Positions 24,995 to 32,619 of a stretch of 54,434 nt of DNA are shown in pieces. The first letter of the stretch is position 1. Each line of letters starts with the position of its first letter. The stretch is from positions 1 through 54,434 of the forward strand of contig JAFGSV010000009.1 in the NCBI GenBank assembly GCA_016934325.1, written 5' to 3'. A program made the position numbers and the translations under genes. Below the pieces are notes generated by a model that ran no database searches, was not told where the DNA came from, and saw only the letters and a list, made by a program, of their open reading frames with translations. This DNA comes from Candidatus Aenigmatarchaeota archaeon. Its GTDB lineage: Archaea > Aenigmatarchaeota > Aenigmatarchaeia > QMZP01 > JAFGSV01.

Positions 24995-25518
24995 ACGCGA
25001 ACGACGTCAGGGATTCCTTCAAGCGGCGCTTCGCAGGCAGGATAATGGCAGCCCGGACAGAAATAATCAAGCACAAGCTGAAGCAGGTCAGGCATGCAAG
25101 CAGGGTCTGGATAACGGTCGACAGCGGGGAGCTCAAGAACGCGGTCAGGCACCTGTGCAAGATAACGGAGCATCCCCATTTCATTGTCATATCCGGGTAC
25201 GAGAAGGGGAAGTACCTTGAGCTTACTTACCATTTCTCTTTGAACTATGCGAGCGTGATGGAAGAGGTCGTCTTGAGCATCAAGGTGAGGGTGAGCAAGG
25301 AGAACCCCGTGCTTCCTACCATCACCGACCTGATTCCCGGGGCTCTCATATCGGAGAGGGAGATGCAGGAGATGCTGGGCGTCAGGATAAAGGGGATACC
25401 CGACTCGAGGAGGATATTCCTGCATCCCGGCTTCCCGCAGGGCGTGTACCCCTGGAGAAGGGACGAGACGGGCCCAGCCAGGCTGGTGAGGAATCTTCAT
25501 AAGGGAGGCGGCAGATGA
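24991..25518 (+). CDS. mbhK: Membrane-bound hydrogenase subunit K (NuoC-like)
   Basis: 175 residues related to the 30-kDa NuoC subunit. The conserved region is VSKENPVLPTITDLIPGAL, then EREMQEMLGVRIKGIPDSRR and the ending PWRRDETG. It packs on the catalytic subunit MbhL. It overlaps mbhJ and mbhL by four bases. Confidence 0.92.
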   Translation: MNANDVRDSFKRRFAGRIMAARTEIIKHKLKQVRHASRVWITVDSGELKNAVRHLCKITEHPHFIVISGYEKGKYLELTYHFSLNYASVMEEVVLSIKVRVSKENPVLPTITDLIPGALISEREMQEMLGVRIKGIPDSRRIFLHPGFPQGVYPWRRDETGPARLVRNLHKGGGR

Positions 25519-26774
25519 GGAAGGCTGGCGATATAATCGGGCAGGAATCCCGGGATACCTATTCCATATGCGTGGGTCCGGTCCATCCGGCCCTGAAGGA
25601 GCCGGTCAGGCTGAACTTGAGGGTAAGGGGCGAGAGGATAGAGCATGTCGATTTCGAGCTCAGCCAGGTGCACAGGGGCATCGAATGGATGGGCACAAGG
25701 AGGAACCCCATACAGATCTTATATCTATCCGAGAGGATATGCGGGATATGCAACATTTGCCATACCTTTGCGTTCTGCAGGGCGGTCGAGTCCATAGCCG
25801 GCATAGAGGTCCCGCCGAGGGCCCGTTACATAAGGACCATAGTCGCGGAGCTTGAAAGGATACACTCGCACATACTGTGGGCGGGCGTCGCCGCCCATGA
25901 GCTGGGATTCGATTCCGCCATGCATTACGCGTTCAGGGCAAGGGAGAAAGTCCTTGACGTCATAGAGAACCTCACGGGCAACAGGATCATGAAGGCCATC
26001 ATGATGATAGGCGGGGTAAGAAGGGACATGGATAAGGGCCAGGCCAGGCTGGTGATGGAGGCTGCCGATTTCTACAGCAGATGCAGCCGAAAGCTGGAGA
26101 AGATATTCCTGGGGGATCCGGTTATAAAGTCCAGGACGAGGGACACGGGCATCCTCACCAGGCATGACTGCCTTGCCCTGTGTTCGGTCGGGCCCACCGC
26201 GAGGGCTTCCGGGGTGAGGAAGGATGTCAGGCAGGACGAGCCGTACGGGGCATATCCTGATGTTGGGGTCAAGGCAATGACGCCCGATGAAATAACCGGG
26301 GAGACGAGGGGAGACGTCTATGACAGGATCGCGGTCAGGCTCAGGGAGATAAAGCAGTCCGCGGACATAATCGGCAGGTGCGTCAAGGATATGCCCGAAG
26401 GCAAGATAGCCCATGAAGACAAAGCGAACGTGCTCCTGGGGGAGCTCAGGGGCGTACAAGGAGAGGGCATAGGAAGGCACGAGGCGCCGCGCGGCGAGGT
26501 GTTCCACTACGTTAAGCTTGTGGGCGAGGAGGCGCCATATTCGTGGAAGGTCAGGGCCCCGACCTACAACAACCTGTTGTCATGGATACCCATGATGCTG
26601 GGGGCCCAGATCGCGGACATACCGGTGATAGCAGCATCCATAGACCCCTGCATGTCTTGCACGAACAGGGCCGTCGTGACGGGACCGGGCAGGAGGCAGG
26701 TCCTGGGCCAGGACATGCTGCATGATCTTTCGGTCAAGAGGACCAGGGAACTCAGAAGGGGGCTGAGACCGTGA
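25515..26774 (+). CDS. mbhL: Membrane-bound [NiFe] hydrogenase large subunit L (NuoD-like)
   Basis: Catalytic subunit, 419 residues. All four nickel ligands are present: RICGICNICH (Cys76, Cys79) and DPCMSC (Cys379, Cys382). This supports a hydrogen-evolving enzyme over the related sulfane reductase, in which the nickel site is lost. About 37 residues follow the last Cys, so the usual C-terminal processing by a maturation protease is expected; candidate proteases lie at 30784 and 37690. It overlaps its neighbours by four bases. Confidence 0.95.
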   Translation: MRKAGDIIGQESRDTYSICVGPVHPALKEPVRLNLRVRGERIEHVDFELSQVHRGIEWMGTRRNPIQILYLSERICGICNICHTFAFCRAVESIAGIEVPPRARYIRTIVAELERIHSHILWAGVAAHELGFDSAMHYAFRAREKVLDVIENLTGNRIMKAIMMIGGVRRDMDKGQARLVMEAADFYSRCSRKLEKIFLGDPVIKSRTRDTGILTRHDCLALCSVGPTARASGVRKDVRQDEPYGAYPDVGVKAMTPDEITGETRGDVYDRIAVRLREIKQSADIIGRCVKDMPEGKIAHEDKANVLLGELRGVQGEGIGRHEAPRGEVFHYVKLVGEEAPYSWKVRAPTYNNLLSWIPMMLGAQIADIPVIAASIDPCMSCTNRAVVTGPGRRQVLGQDMLHDLSVKRTRELRRGLRP

Positions 26775-27775
26775 TCGAGGGCCTGCTATTAAGGACGGCG
26801 CTCGTCCCGATCATAGCGTGCGCCGGCATCTTGCTGGGCTTGCTCTACAGGGGGCTGGACAGGGTCCTTGTTGCAAGGATGCAGTCAAGGGTAGGCCCCC
26901 CGGTGACGCAGCCATTCAGGGACGTAAAGAAGCTGCTGCTTAAGGAGAATATAGTGCCCAGGGATGCCGTCGGTTGGATATTCAATTCCGTCCCCGTGAT
27001 AGCACTTTCGGTCACGGTATTGATACTACTTTATCTGCCCTTCATCGGGATGGAGCCAGTGCTTGAGGGTCATGGCGACCTCATCCTGGTGATCTACTTG
27101 CTCCTGATCCCGTCCCTTGCTCTGGTGCTGGGGGGATTCTCCAGCGGATCCACCTATGCGACGGTGGGGGCCCAGCGGGAGATGGTGACCATGATGAGCT
27201 ATGAGTTCCCTTTGGCTGTAGCATCGGTCAGCATAGCATGGATAATCTCTGCCGCGAACCCCGGCATCGCGGCTTTCTCCCTGGGAGCCATAGCCATGAA
27301 TCCCGCCTGGGCCGCGGTCGGACCGCTGGGCCTGCTCGGGCTCGCCCTCCTGCTGCTAACAATGCTTGCCGTCATGCCGGGGGAGCTGGGAGTGGCCCCG
27401 TTCGATGTGGCCGAGGCCGAGACGGAGATAGCCGGCGGCGTGCTGGTTGAATATTCCGGGAGAAACCTGGCGATGTTCTATCTGGCGGACGCGGTCAAGG
27501 CCGTCGTGCTGGGCACAATCGTCATCGCATTGTTCCTGCCTTGGGGGATAGCGGGCTCATTGGGAATCACAGGAATGGCGGCCGTCGCGGCTGACGCGAT
27601 CTTCTATCTTGTCAAGCTTTTCATCGTCATATTCGTCGGATCGATATTCATAAGGGCGGCTATCGCGCGTTTCAGGATAACCCAGGTCGTCAAGGCTTAC
27701 TGGGGGTACGCGACTTTCGTCTCTTTGCTGGGATTGCTGCTGATAAGCCTTGATATGTTGTCGAGGTTGTTGTGA
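26771..27775 (+). CDS. mbhM: Membrane-bound hydrogenase subunit M (NuoH-like)
   Basis: A 334-residue, eight-helix homologue of NuoH that anchors the hydrogenase module in the membrane and couples electron transfer to ion movement. Conserved segments are ARMQSRVGPPVTQPFRDVKK, GAQREMVTMMSYEFPL and PFDVAEAETEIAGGVLVEYSG with their essential acidic residues. It starts with GTG at 26771, overlapping the mbhL stop codon. Confidence 0.94.
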   Translation: MIEGLLLRTALVPIIACAGILLGLLYRGLDRVLVARMQSRVGPPVTQPFRDVKKLLLKENIVPRDAVGWIFNSVPVIALSVTVLILLYLPFIGMEPVLEGHGDLILVIYLLLIPSLALVLGGFSSGSTYATVGAQREMVTMMSYEFPLAVASVSIAWIISAANPGIAAFSLGAIAMNPAWAAVGPLGLLGLALLLLTMLAVMPGELGVAPFDVAEAETEIAGGVLVEYSGRNLAMFYLADAVKAVVLGTIVIALFLPWGIAGSLGITGMAAVAADAIFYLVKLFIVIFVGSIFIRAAIARFRITQVVKAYWGYATFVSLLGLLLISLDMLSRLL

Positions 27776-27792
27776 GGTGCAGAGGTACAGGT

Positions 27793-28170
27793 ATGCTGAA
27801 CATGCAGATAGAATTGGTGAAGCAGCTCTTCAGGAGGACCTTCACCAACAGGTTCCCTTCGAAGCGCATCCCAAAATCGGTGTCGGGATTCTTACGGAGC
27901 GTGGAAAGGGGGGAGAGGAAGATGAATCCCCCGGTTCCCGTGCCTCCCGGGTTCAGGGGCAGGATCAATTATGACAAGAAGAAATGCATAGGATGCCGGC
28001 TGTGCGTGAAGGTATGCCCTGCCGATGCGGTCGTCTTCCTGGAGAAGGAGAAGAAGATCAGGTACCACCTGTTCAGGTGCACATTCTGCGGGCAGTGCGT
28101 CGATGTGTGCCCGACGAAGGCCCTGCAGACCACGAACGAGTTCCTTCTTGCCGATTACGAGAAGGATTAG
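27793..28170 (+). CDS. mbhN: Membrane-bound hydrogenase ferredoxin-like subunit N (NuoI-like)
   Basis: 125 residues with two [4Fe-4S] motifs, CIGCRLCVKVCP and CTFCGQCVDVCP. It is the entry point for electrons from reduced ferredoxin. The ATG at 27793 follows AGAGGT by six bases; a GTG at 27772 is an alternative. It is the last gene of the operon, so mbhABCDEFGHIJKLMN is complete in Pyrococcus order. Confidence 0.93.
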   Translation: MLNMQIELVKQLFRRTFTNRFPSKRIPKSVSGFLRSVERGERKMNPPVPVPPGFRGRINYDKKKCIGCRLCVKVCPADAVVFLEKEKKIRYHLFRCTFCGQCVDVCPTKALQTTNEFLLADYEKD

Positions 28171-28200
28171 CTTGATGACAAAGTGAGTCCGACGAACTGA

Positions 28201-29346
28201 TCATTCCGGCAAGGCTCCCGTGCATCGCCAGTTGATCTCCGCCTCTCTCTTCACTATGTCCACCACGCATGCCGGATTGCAGCCCGCCTTCTCCAGGTCT
28301 ATATCCAGCCACCAGGTGCCCGTGTAGAAATTGCACATGTAGTATTCGGTTAGCTGCGCCCCGTCGACGCACTCGCTGCCAAGGGCGATCTGCTTCGCAT
28401 CTTCCAGGCTCATGATCACACCGTCCGGCGACGAGCAATAGTTGAGCTCGTCGACGAAGGTCTGGCCTTCGGGCGTCCTGCACTGCAGAGGATAGCTCTC
28501 CAAGATTCCATTGCCCGCTTCCGCGCACGTCAGGAAGTCGATGACGTTGACCCTGCATTCATTGCCGTCGAAGCATTTACCTTCGCCGCAATCGCACGTC
28601 TTCACCTCATGGCTGTTCCCTGGCGCGCAACCGCATGCCCCGATGAGGCAAGAGCTGGGGAAATCGCCGGCCGAAAGGCAGCACATGGCAGAAGATACGA
28701 CGCCCCCCGACTCCGTGCACGCCTTCTCCTTAGGCAGGCAGCAGACGTTGGGCGATATGAAATCGGACACCCCGCCAACGGCCGTCTCGTTATCATGGCA
28801 GCCGTCACCCCCGACGATGTTAAGCACACTTCCTCCCATCGCCTGGCATTCTTCGGCCGTGAATATCTCGCTTGGGCATTCCTCATCCCATTCCCTGAGG
28901 CATTTCCTCTTGGACTCGCACCATAAGTATCCAGCGGCGATGAGGCATCCGTGCTCGTCCTTGTCCCCTCCGATAACGGTCTCGTTAAGGCAATAGCAGT
29001 TGCATTCACCGGCCTCGGAGCAGCCAGAATCAGCAACCAAGCAATCCAAGCAACCGGCCTTTTCCACGTAAAGATCACCGGCTTCGGATGTCATACCGCA
29101 CATGCCCGAAAGATAACCGAGTCCCGCGCAGTATTCAACGCAGCCATCACAATCTAAATTCAAGCAGTCCTGCTCCCACGTCCTCAGGCATTTCTGCCTG
29201 GCTTCGCACCATGAATACCCTTCGTTCAGTATGCACCCGTGCTCGTCTGTGTCCGGTATAATGGGCTGTTCCTGCACGCAGCCTGAAGCAAGAATGACAG
29301 CAATCAGAGCCAGAAACGTCAAATGCTTGAATGAAACAGGCATCAT
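28201..29346 (-). CDS. Cys-rich secreted lipoprotein with duplicated module
   Basis: A 381-residue protein with a signal sequence ending in a lipobox (LASGC), so it is probably anchored on the cell surface. About 30 further cysteines suggest many disulfides. A module with the pattern DEHGC...GY.WCE...KCLR.W...C occurs twice (about residues 34-60 and 130-156). The family is not one I can name with a function. On the minus strand a TATA run near 29366-29380 is about 27 bases before the ATG. It converges on the Mbh operon and is otherwise unlinked. Confidence 0.7.
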   Translation of the reverse strand: MMPVSFKHLTFLALIAVILASGCVQEQPIIPDTDEHGCILNEGYSWCEARQKCLRTWEQDCLNLDCDGCVEYCAGLGYLSGMCGMTSEAGDLYVEKAGCLDCLVADSGCSEAGECNCYCLNETVIGGDKDEHGCLIAAGYLWCESKRKCLREWDEECPSEIFTAEECQAMGGSVLNIVGGDGCHDNETAVGGVSDFISPNVCCLPKEKACTESGGVVSSAMCCLSAGDFPSSCLIGACGCAPGNSHEVKTCDCGEGKCFDGNECRVNVIDFLTCAEAGNGILESYPLQCRTPEGQTFVDELNYCSSPDGVIMSLEDAKQIALGSECVDGAQLTEYYMCNFYTGTWWLDIDLEKAGCNPACVVDIVKREAEINWRCTGALPE

Positions 29347-29365
29347 ATTTTAACTTGCTGCATCG

Positions 29366-29380
29366 AATATATATATAGTT
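29366..29380. promoter_or_regulatory. Bidirectional TATA-rich promoter
   Basis: An alternating AT tract (CGAATATATATATAG) lies about 27 bases before the lipoprotein start on the minus strand and about 27 bases before an ATG at 29401 on the plus strand. It can serve TBP in both directions. The plus-strand transcript would have a leader of about 120 bases before the DEAD-box helicase, opening with a 12-codon reading frame (29401-29439). Confidence 0.5.
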
Positions 29381-29523
29381 ATCAAGGTTAGTAGGTTCTT
29401 ATGAGGGTCAAGAAGAAAGCAGGGGTGAAAGCGGATTAATTTGGGCAGTCGTAGCCGGACTTCTAGATTTAGGTCTGGGGCATACTGTGGCATATTCTGG
29501 AAATCGAGAGGAGAATGAGATTC

Positions 29524-30762
29524 ATGAGATTCAGCGAGCTGAACATCAACCCCCGGCTGATGCAGAAGGCGAGGGAGCAGGGATTCGAGGAGTTGACACT
29601 GATCCAGAGAAGGTCTATTCCCGAGATACTCGTGGGGAAGGACGTCGTCGGCCAGGCAGAGACGGGCTCGGGCAAGACCATCGCATTCGGGCTGCCGATA
29701 CTCGAGAAGATAGTGCCCCGGGGCGGGCTCCAGACCCTTATCCTTACGCCAACCAGGGAGCTATGCGTCCAGGTGACCGACGTCCTCAGGGATTTCGGCA
29801 GGCAGATCGGCGTATCGACCACGAGCGTTTACGGCGGGGTCGGCATAGAGCCGCAGATAAAGAGCTTGCGCACGGCGGACATAGCCGTGGGAACGCCCGG
29901 CAGGATACTGGATCACATCGGGAGAAGGACGATCGATCTGAGCAAGGTCAGGTTCCTGGTGCTGGACGAGACCGACAGGATGCTTGACATGGGATTCATC
30001 GACGATGTCGAGGAGATCATACGCCACGTCCCCAGGGAAAGGCAGACGCTGATGTTCAGCGCGACGATATACGAGGACATAAACATGATCATGAGGAGGC
30101 ACCTCAGGAACCCCGTCATCATAAGGACACAGTCCCAGGTGGACAGCAGCAAGCTGAGGCAGGTTTTCTACGACATCCACTACCAGAGCGACAAGTTCTC
30201 ACTGCTTCTCCACCTGCTGAAGAACAGCACCCCCGGGCTTGCCCTTGTCTTCTGCGGCACGAGGACGGAGTCTGACATCGTGGAGAAGAACCTGAGGCGC
30301 CAGGGCATAAACGCGATGGCCATCCACGGCGGGATGAGCCAGCAGAAGAGGGAGGAATCCCTCGGCGCCCTCAAGTCGGAGACGACGGACGTCCTCGTGG
30401 CTACCGATGTCGCCGCCAGGGGGCTGGACATAAAGAACATTACCCACGTCTACAACTACGACGTGCCCAAAACGGCCAAGGAGTATATCCACCGGATCGG
30501 CAGGACTGCCCGGGCCGGCGAGAACGGGGACGCCGTCACGCTGCTGACGAGCAGGGATCACGACAACTTCAGGAGAATCGGGCGCGACATGGAGGCCCAG
30601 ATCGAGATAGAAAGGGCGGAGATGCCCCATTTCAAGAGGGTCCCCTTCGACAGGATGCATGATGAAAGTAGGAGGTCCTTCGGGGGGCGACGCTTCGACG
30701 ACAGGGGACGGGGACGCGGGGGAAGCCGGGGACCGGGCCGATGGCATCGGGGCCGCAGGTGA
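29524..30762 (+). CDS. DEAD-box RNA helicase
   Basis: ATP-dependent RNA helicase of about 412 residues. The motifs in order are the Q motif (GFEELTLIQ), I (AETGSGKT), Ia (PTREL), Ib (TPGR), II (DETD, a variant of DEAD), III (SAT), IV (LVFCGTR), V (VATDVAARGLDI) and VI (HRIGRTAR). A short Gly-Arg-rich tail (RGRGRGGSRGPGR) probably binds RNA. GAGAGGAG ends ten bases before the ATG at 29524; an ATG at 29515 is almost on top of that site and less likely. Such helicases usually act in RNA unwinding, ribosome assembly or RNA decay. Confidence 0.92.
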   Translation: MRFSELNINPRLMQKAREQGFEELTLIQRRSIPEILVGKDVVGQAETGSGKTIAFGLPILEKIVPRGGLQTLILTPTRELCVQVTDVLRDFGRQIGVSTTSVYGGVGIEPQIKSLRTADIAVGTPGRILDHIGRRTIDLSKVRFLVLDETDRMLDMGFIDDVEEIIRHVPRERQTLMFSATIYEDINMIMRRHLRNPVIIRTQSQVDSSKLRQVFYDIHYQSDKFSLLLHLLKNSTPGLALVFCGTRTESDIVEKNLRRQGINAMAIHGGMSQQKREESLGALKSETTDVLVATDVAARGLDIKNITHVYNYDVPKTAKEYIHRIGRTARAGENGDAVTLLTSRDHDNFRRIGRDMEAQIEIERAEMPHFKRVPFDRMHDESRRSFGGRRFDDRGRGRGGSRGPGRWHRGRR

Positions 30763-30783
30763 AATGCGATATGGAAGAGAATC

Positions 30784-31224
30784 TCACAGCCTCTCGATCG
30801 ATCCCCAGTCATTATCCTTGAGAATCCCGATGAGCCTATTCTTTGACGATTCGAGCTGGGGGGAGATGCCGCTTCCGAGTTCCGTGTCATGAGGCTGTAT
30901 GCCTATGAAGACGACCTCTCCCGCGAATCCGCGGAGATGCGACACGAGGTTTGACAGGGGGATTCCGTGGGTGCCGAATCCGGCCGAGCCCAGCTTGCCA
31001 TGAGGGATTATCCTCAGCTCGCCGGGGGCGATCCCCATGTCGGCTGCGTCGACGATGACGAGCGTCTCTGGCCTCTCCCTCTCCACGATAGATGTGAAGT
31101 TCTCTGGAACGGTCTCGCACGCGATCGAATGCCAGCCCCTCTGCGAGAACTCCTTCGCCAGCACGTTGCCTATGCCGTCATCACCATTCAATTCGTTGCC
31201 TATGCCCATGAGAACACGTCTCAT
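30784..31224 (-). CDS. hycI: Hydrogenase maturation protease, HycI type (M52)
   Basis: A 146-residue endopeptidase that removes the C-terminal tail of a nickel-loaded hydrogenase large subunit. The nickel-sensing residues are visible: GNELNGDDGIG (Asp15/16), IVDAADMG (Asp59 and Asp62) and THGIPLS (His86). HycI-type enzymes usually serve group 4 membrane hydrogenases, so MbhL is the likely substrate. It is divergent from a small membrane protein and lies 2.6 kb after the Mbh operon. Confidence 0.88.
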   Translation of the reverse strand: MRRVLMGIGNELNGDDGIGNVLAKEFSQRGWHSIACETVPENFTSIVERERPETLVIVDAADMGIAPGELRIIPHGKLGSAGFGTHGIPLSNLVSHLRGFAGEVVFIGIQPHDTELGSGISPQLESSKNRLIGILKDNDWGSIERL

Positions 31225-31240
31225 GACATATGATTGAATT

Positions 31241-31290
31241 TTGGATTTTTATTTGGGATGATATGAGATTGAATGCAGATGAAAATCCAA
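31241..31290. repeat. Long imperfect inverted repeat between divergent genes
   Basis: Perfect 9-bp arms TTGGATTTT (31241-31249) and AAAATCCAA (31282-31290) extend inward to a 15-bp stem with two G-T pairs, enclosing a 20-base loop. It lies between the HycI-type protease gene on the minus strand and the small membrane protein on the plus strand, upstream of the plus-strand TATA element AAATATAAG (31301-31309). It may be an operator shared by both promoters or an RNA hairpin; sequence alone cannot decide. Confidence 0.5.
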
Positions 31291-31344
31291 TATCATGGCA
31301 AATATAAGGAACCGGGGGGATATTTGTTACAGGGAGGAAATCTT

Positions 31345-31650
31345 ATGGTATGCTACATAGTTCCCCTGGTCGCAACGGTCATCGGCTCTGCGCACCGGAA
31401 GGCATCGGGCAGCCATGACGCCAAAGGCATGTGGCTGAACATAATGCTGCTCGGGGGGGCCCTCTTCGGCCTCATCGACCACGCATGGAACGCCGAGCTT
31501 TTCCTCATAAGCGCCAACTGGATGCTGGACCTCGCGCTCGGAGCGACTATAACGACCGGCATATTCGTCAGCTGGGGCGTGATAGCCTTCAGGGAACGCC
31601 TTCTCGTGACGCCAAGGTTCATGAGCAGGAGGACCGGGGCGCTCAACTGA
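31345..31650 (+). CDS. Small membrane protein near hydrogenase maturation genes, unknown
   Basis: About 101 residues starting at the ATG at 31345, which has GGGAGG eight bases upstream. It has three hydrophobic segments (CYIVPLVATVIGSA; LNIMLLGGALFGLI; LDLALGATITTGIFVSW) and a basic C-terminus. No family is recognised. It sits between a maturation protease and HypA, and its end overlaps hypA convergently by eight bases. A link to hydrogenase assembly or to the membrane complex is inferred from position only. Confidence 0.6.
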   Translation: MVCYIVPLVATVIGSAHRKASGSHDAKGMWLNIMLLGGALFGLIDHAWNAELFLISANWMLDLALGATITTGIFVSWGVIAFRERLLVTPRFMSRRTGALN

Positions 31651-32020
31651 ACGACAGCTTGCTCAGCCGGCACTCGTTCCCGTTCTTCACAGAGGTTTCA
31701 GCAGAGCCGCATTCAGGGCATCTGACCTCGAGCAAGACGTGATGCGCTAGATCGGGGTCCGTCCCGGAATCTTCGGGAACCCCCTCGAATCCGCATGCGC
31801 ATTTGATGACGGGATCTATGATGCTTATCCCGGTTTTGATTTCAAGGCCATTCCCCAGTTCCTTCTTGAGGATTTCGTCTATCCAGAACCTGACCTGCTC
31901 CGGGTCGTGGAACCTCAGCTTGCCCAGCTCCAGTTCTATATCCAATCTTCTCGGAACCTTTCCCCTGAGGCTCTTCATGATCGCATCCGCGACCGCCTGC
32001 GCAACGGATATATCGTGCAT
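31643..32020 (-). CDS. hypA: Hydrogenase nickel insertion protein HypA
   Basis: A 125-residue nickel chaperone. Residues MHDISVAQ form the N-terminal nickel site (His2; the usual third residue Glu is Asp here). The zinc site is formed by CACG and CPECGS about 30 residues apart. GGTG lies eight bases before the ATG. HypB, D, E and F are not in the window and must lie elsewhere. Confidence 0.9.
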   Translation of the reverse strand: MHDISVAQAVADAIMKSLRGKVPRRLDIELELGKLRFHDPEQVRFWIDEILKKELGNGLEIKTGISIIDPVIKCACGFEGVPEDSGTDPDLAHHVLLEVRCPECGSAETSVKNGNECRLSKLSFS

Positions 32021-32079
32021 GCCGTAAACACCATCAAATTATGTTCATTCGATATTAATACGCAGGATACACGTAAATA

Positions 32080-32343
32080 TCAAGCTTTAATAAGGCTCTT
32101 CACGTATCTCAAGGCCCCATTCTTCAGGAACTCGCCATCGACGCTGGGCTTCTTCCTGTGCTTGTCAAACTCAACTATTTTCGTCTGGTTCCTGAATCCT
32201 GGCGGAATATCTGCGCTGTCAGGGAAAAGCAATTCTATGGAATATTTCCCTTTGCCGTCTCCGGAAAAATAAAAATCTCCTGCGATGCCAATCACAATTC
32301 TAGATTGTGGTCCTGATATAAAAATAATTACGTATGAACTCAT
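32080..32343 (-). CDS. Small uncharacterised protein, paralogue of the upstream gene
   Basis: 87 residues with a hydrophobic N-terminal third (YVIIFISG; IVIGIAGDFYFSG) and a C-terminal domain KPSVDGEFLKNGALRYVKSLI. That ending resembles the upstream neighbour's KPYVSGEMVDGRAGRYLERFF, so the two look like tandem paralogues. The ATG overlaps the upstream stop by four bases. The function is unknown; position among hydrogenase genes is the only clue. Base composition is more AT-rich than most neighbours. Confidence 0.55.
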   Translation of the reverse strand: MSSYVIIFISGPQSRIVIGIAGDFYFSGDGKGKYSIELLFPDSADIPPGFRNQTKIVEFDKHRKKPSVDGEFLKNGALRYVKSLIKA

Positions 32344-32561
32344 TTGCGGAAAAACCGCTCCAGGTATCTCCCGGCCCTTCCATCGACCATTTCACCTGAT
32401 ACATACGGCTTGCCCCTTCCGTCATATTGGACCTCAAGGCTCGTGAGACCTAAAAATTCATCGAAATCGTGGTTTTCAGGCAATGCGATTGTAAAGGGCA
32501 GCGATAGATATTTTGACCTTTGCTTTTGCCGCTTTATCTTCGGAGTCCACCCCATTACCAT
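32340..32561 (-). CDS. Small uncharacterised protein, paralogue of the downstream gene
   Basis: 73 residues, basic at the N-terminus (KIKRQKQRSKY) and ending in the shared segment KPYVSGEMVDGRAGRYLERFFRK. An AT-rich TTTAAATATTTTC element on the minus strand (32571-32583) is better spaced for the ATG at 32555 than for the one at 32561, so the true protein may be two residues shorter. It is the first gene of a two-gene unit that is divergent from the sulfhydrogenase operon. I do not recognise a family. Confidence 0.55.
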   Translation of the reverse strand: MVMGWTPKIKRQKQRSKYLSLPFTIALPENHDFDEFLGLTSLEVQYDGRGKPYVSGEMVDGRAGRYLERFFRK

Positions 32562-32619
32562 ACTTATTTTAGAAAATATTTAAAGAACAAATATAACACA
32601 CCCCGGACAACTTATAATA

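Noticed and set aside
20208-28170. Interpretation as the sulfane reductase Mbs or as a plain Mrp antiporter operon
   Set aside because: All four nickel-ligand cysteines are in MbhL and only one MrpD-like subunit is present, so a hydrogenase is the better reading.
29360-29385. AT dinucleotide tract as a microsatellite
   Set aside because: It is short and sits exactly where a TATA box is expected for the divergent genes.
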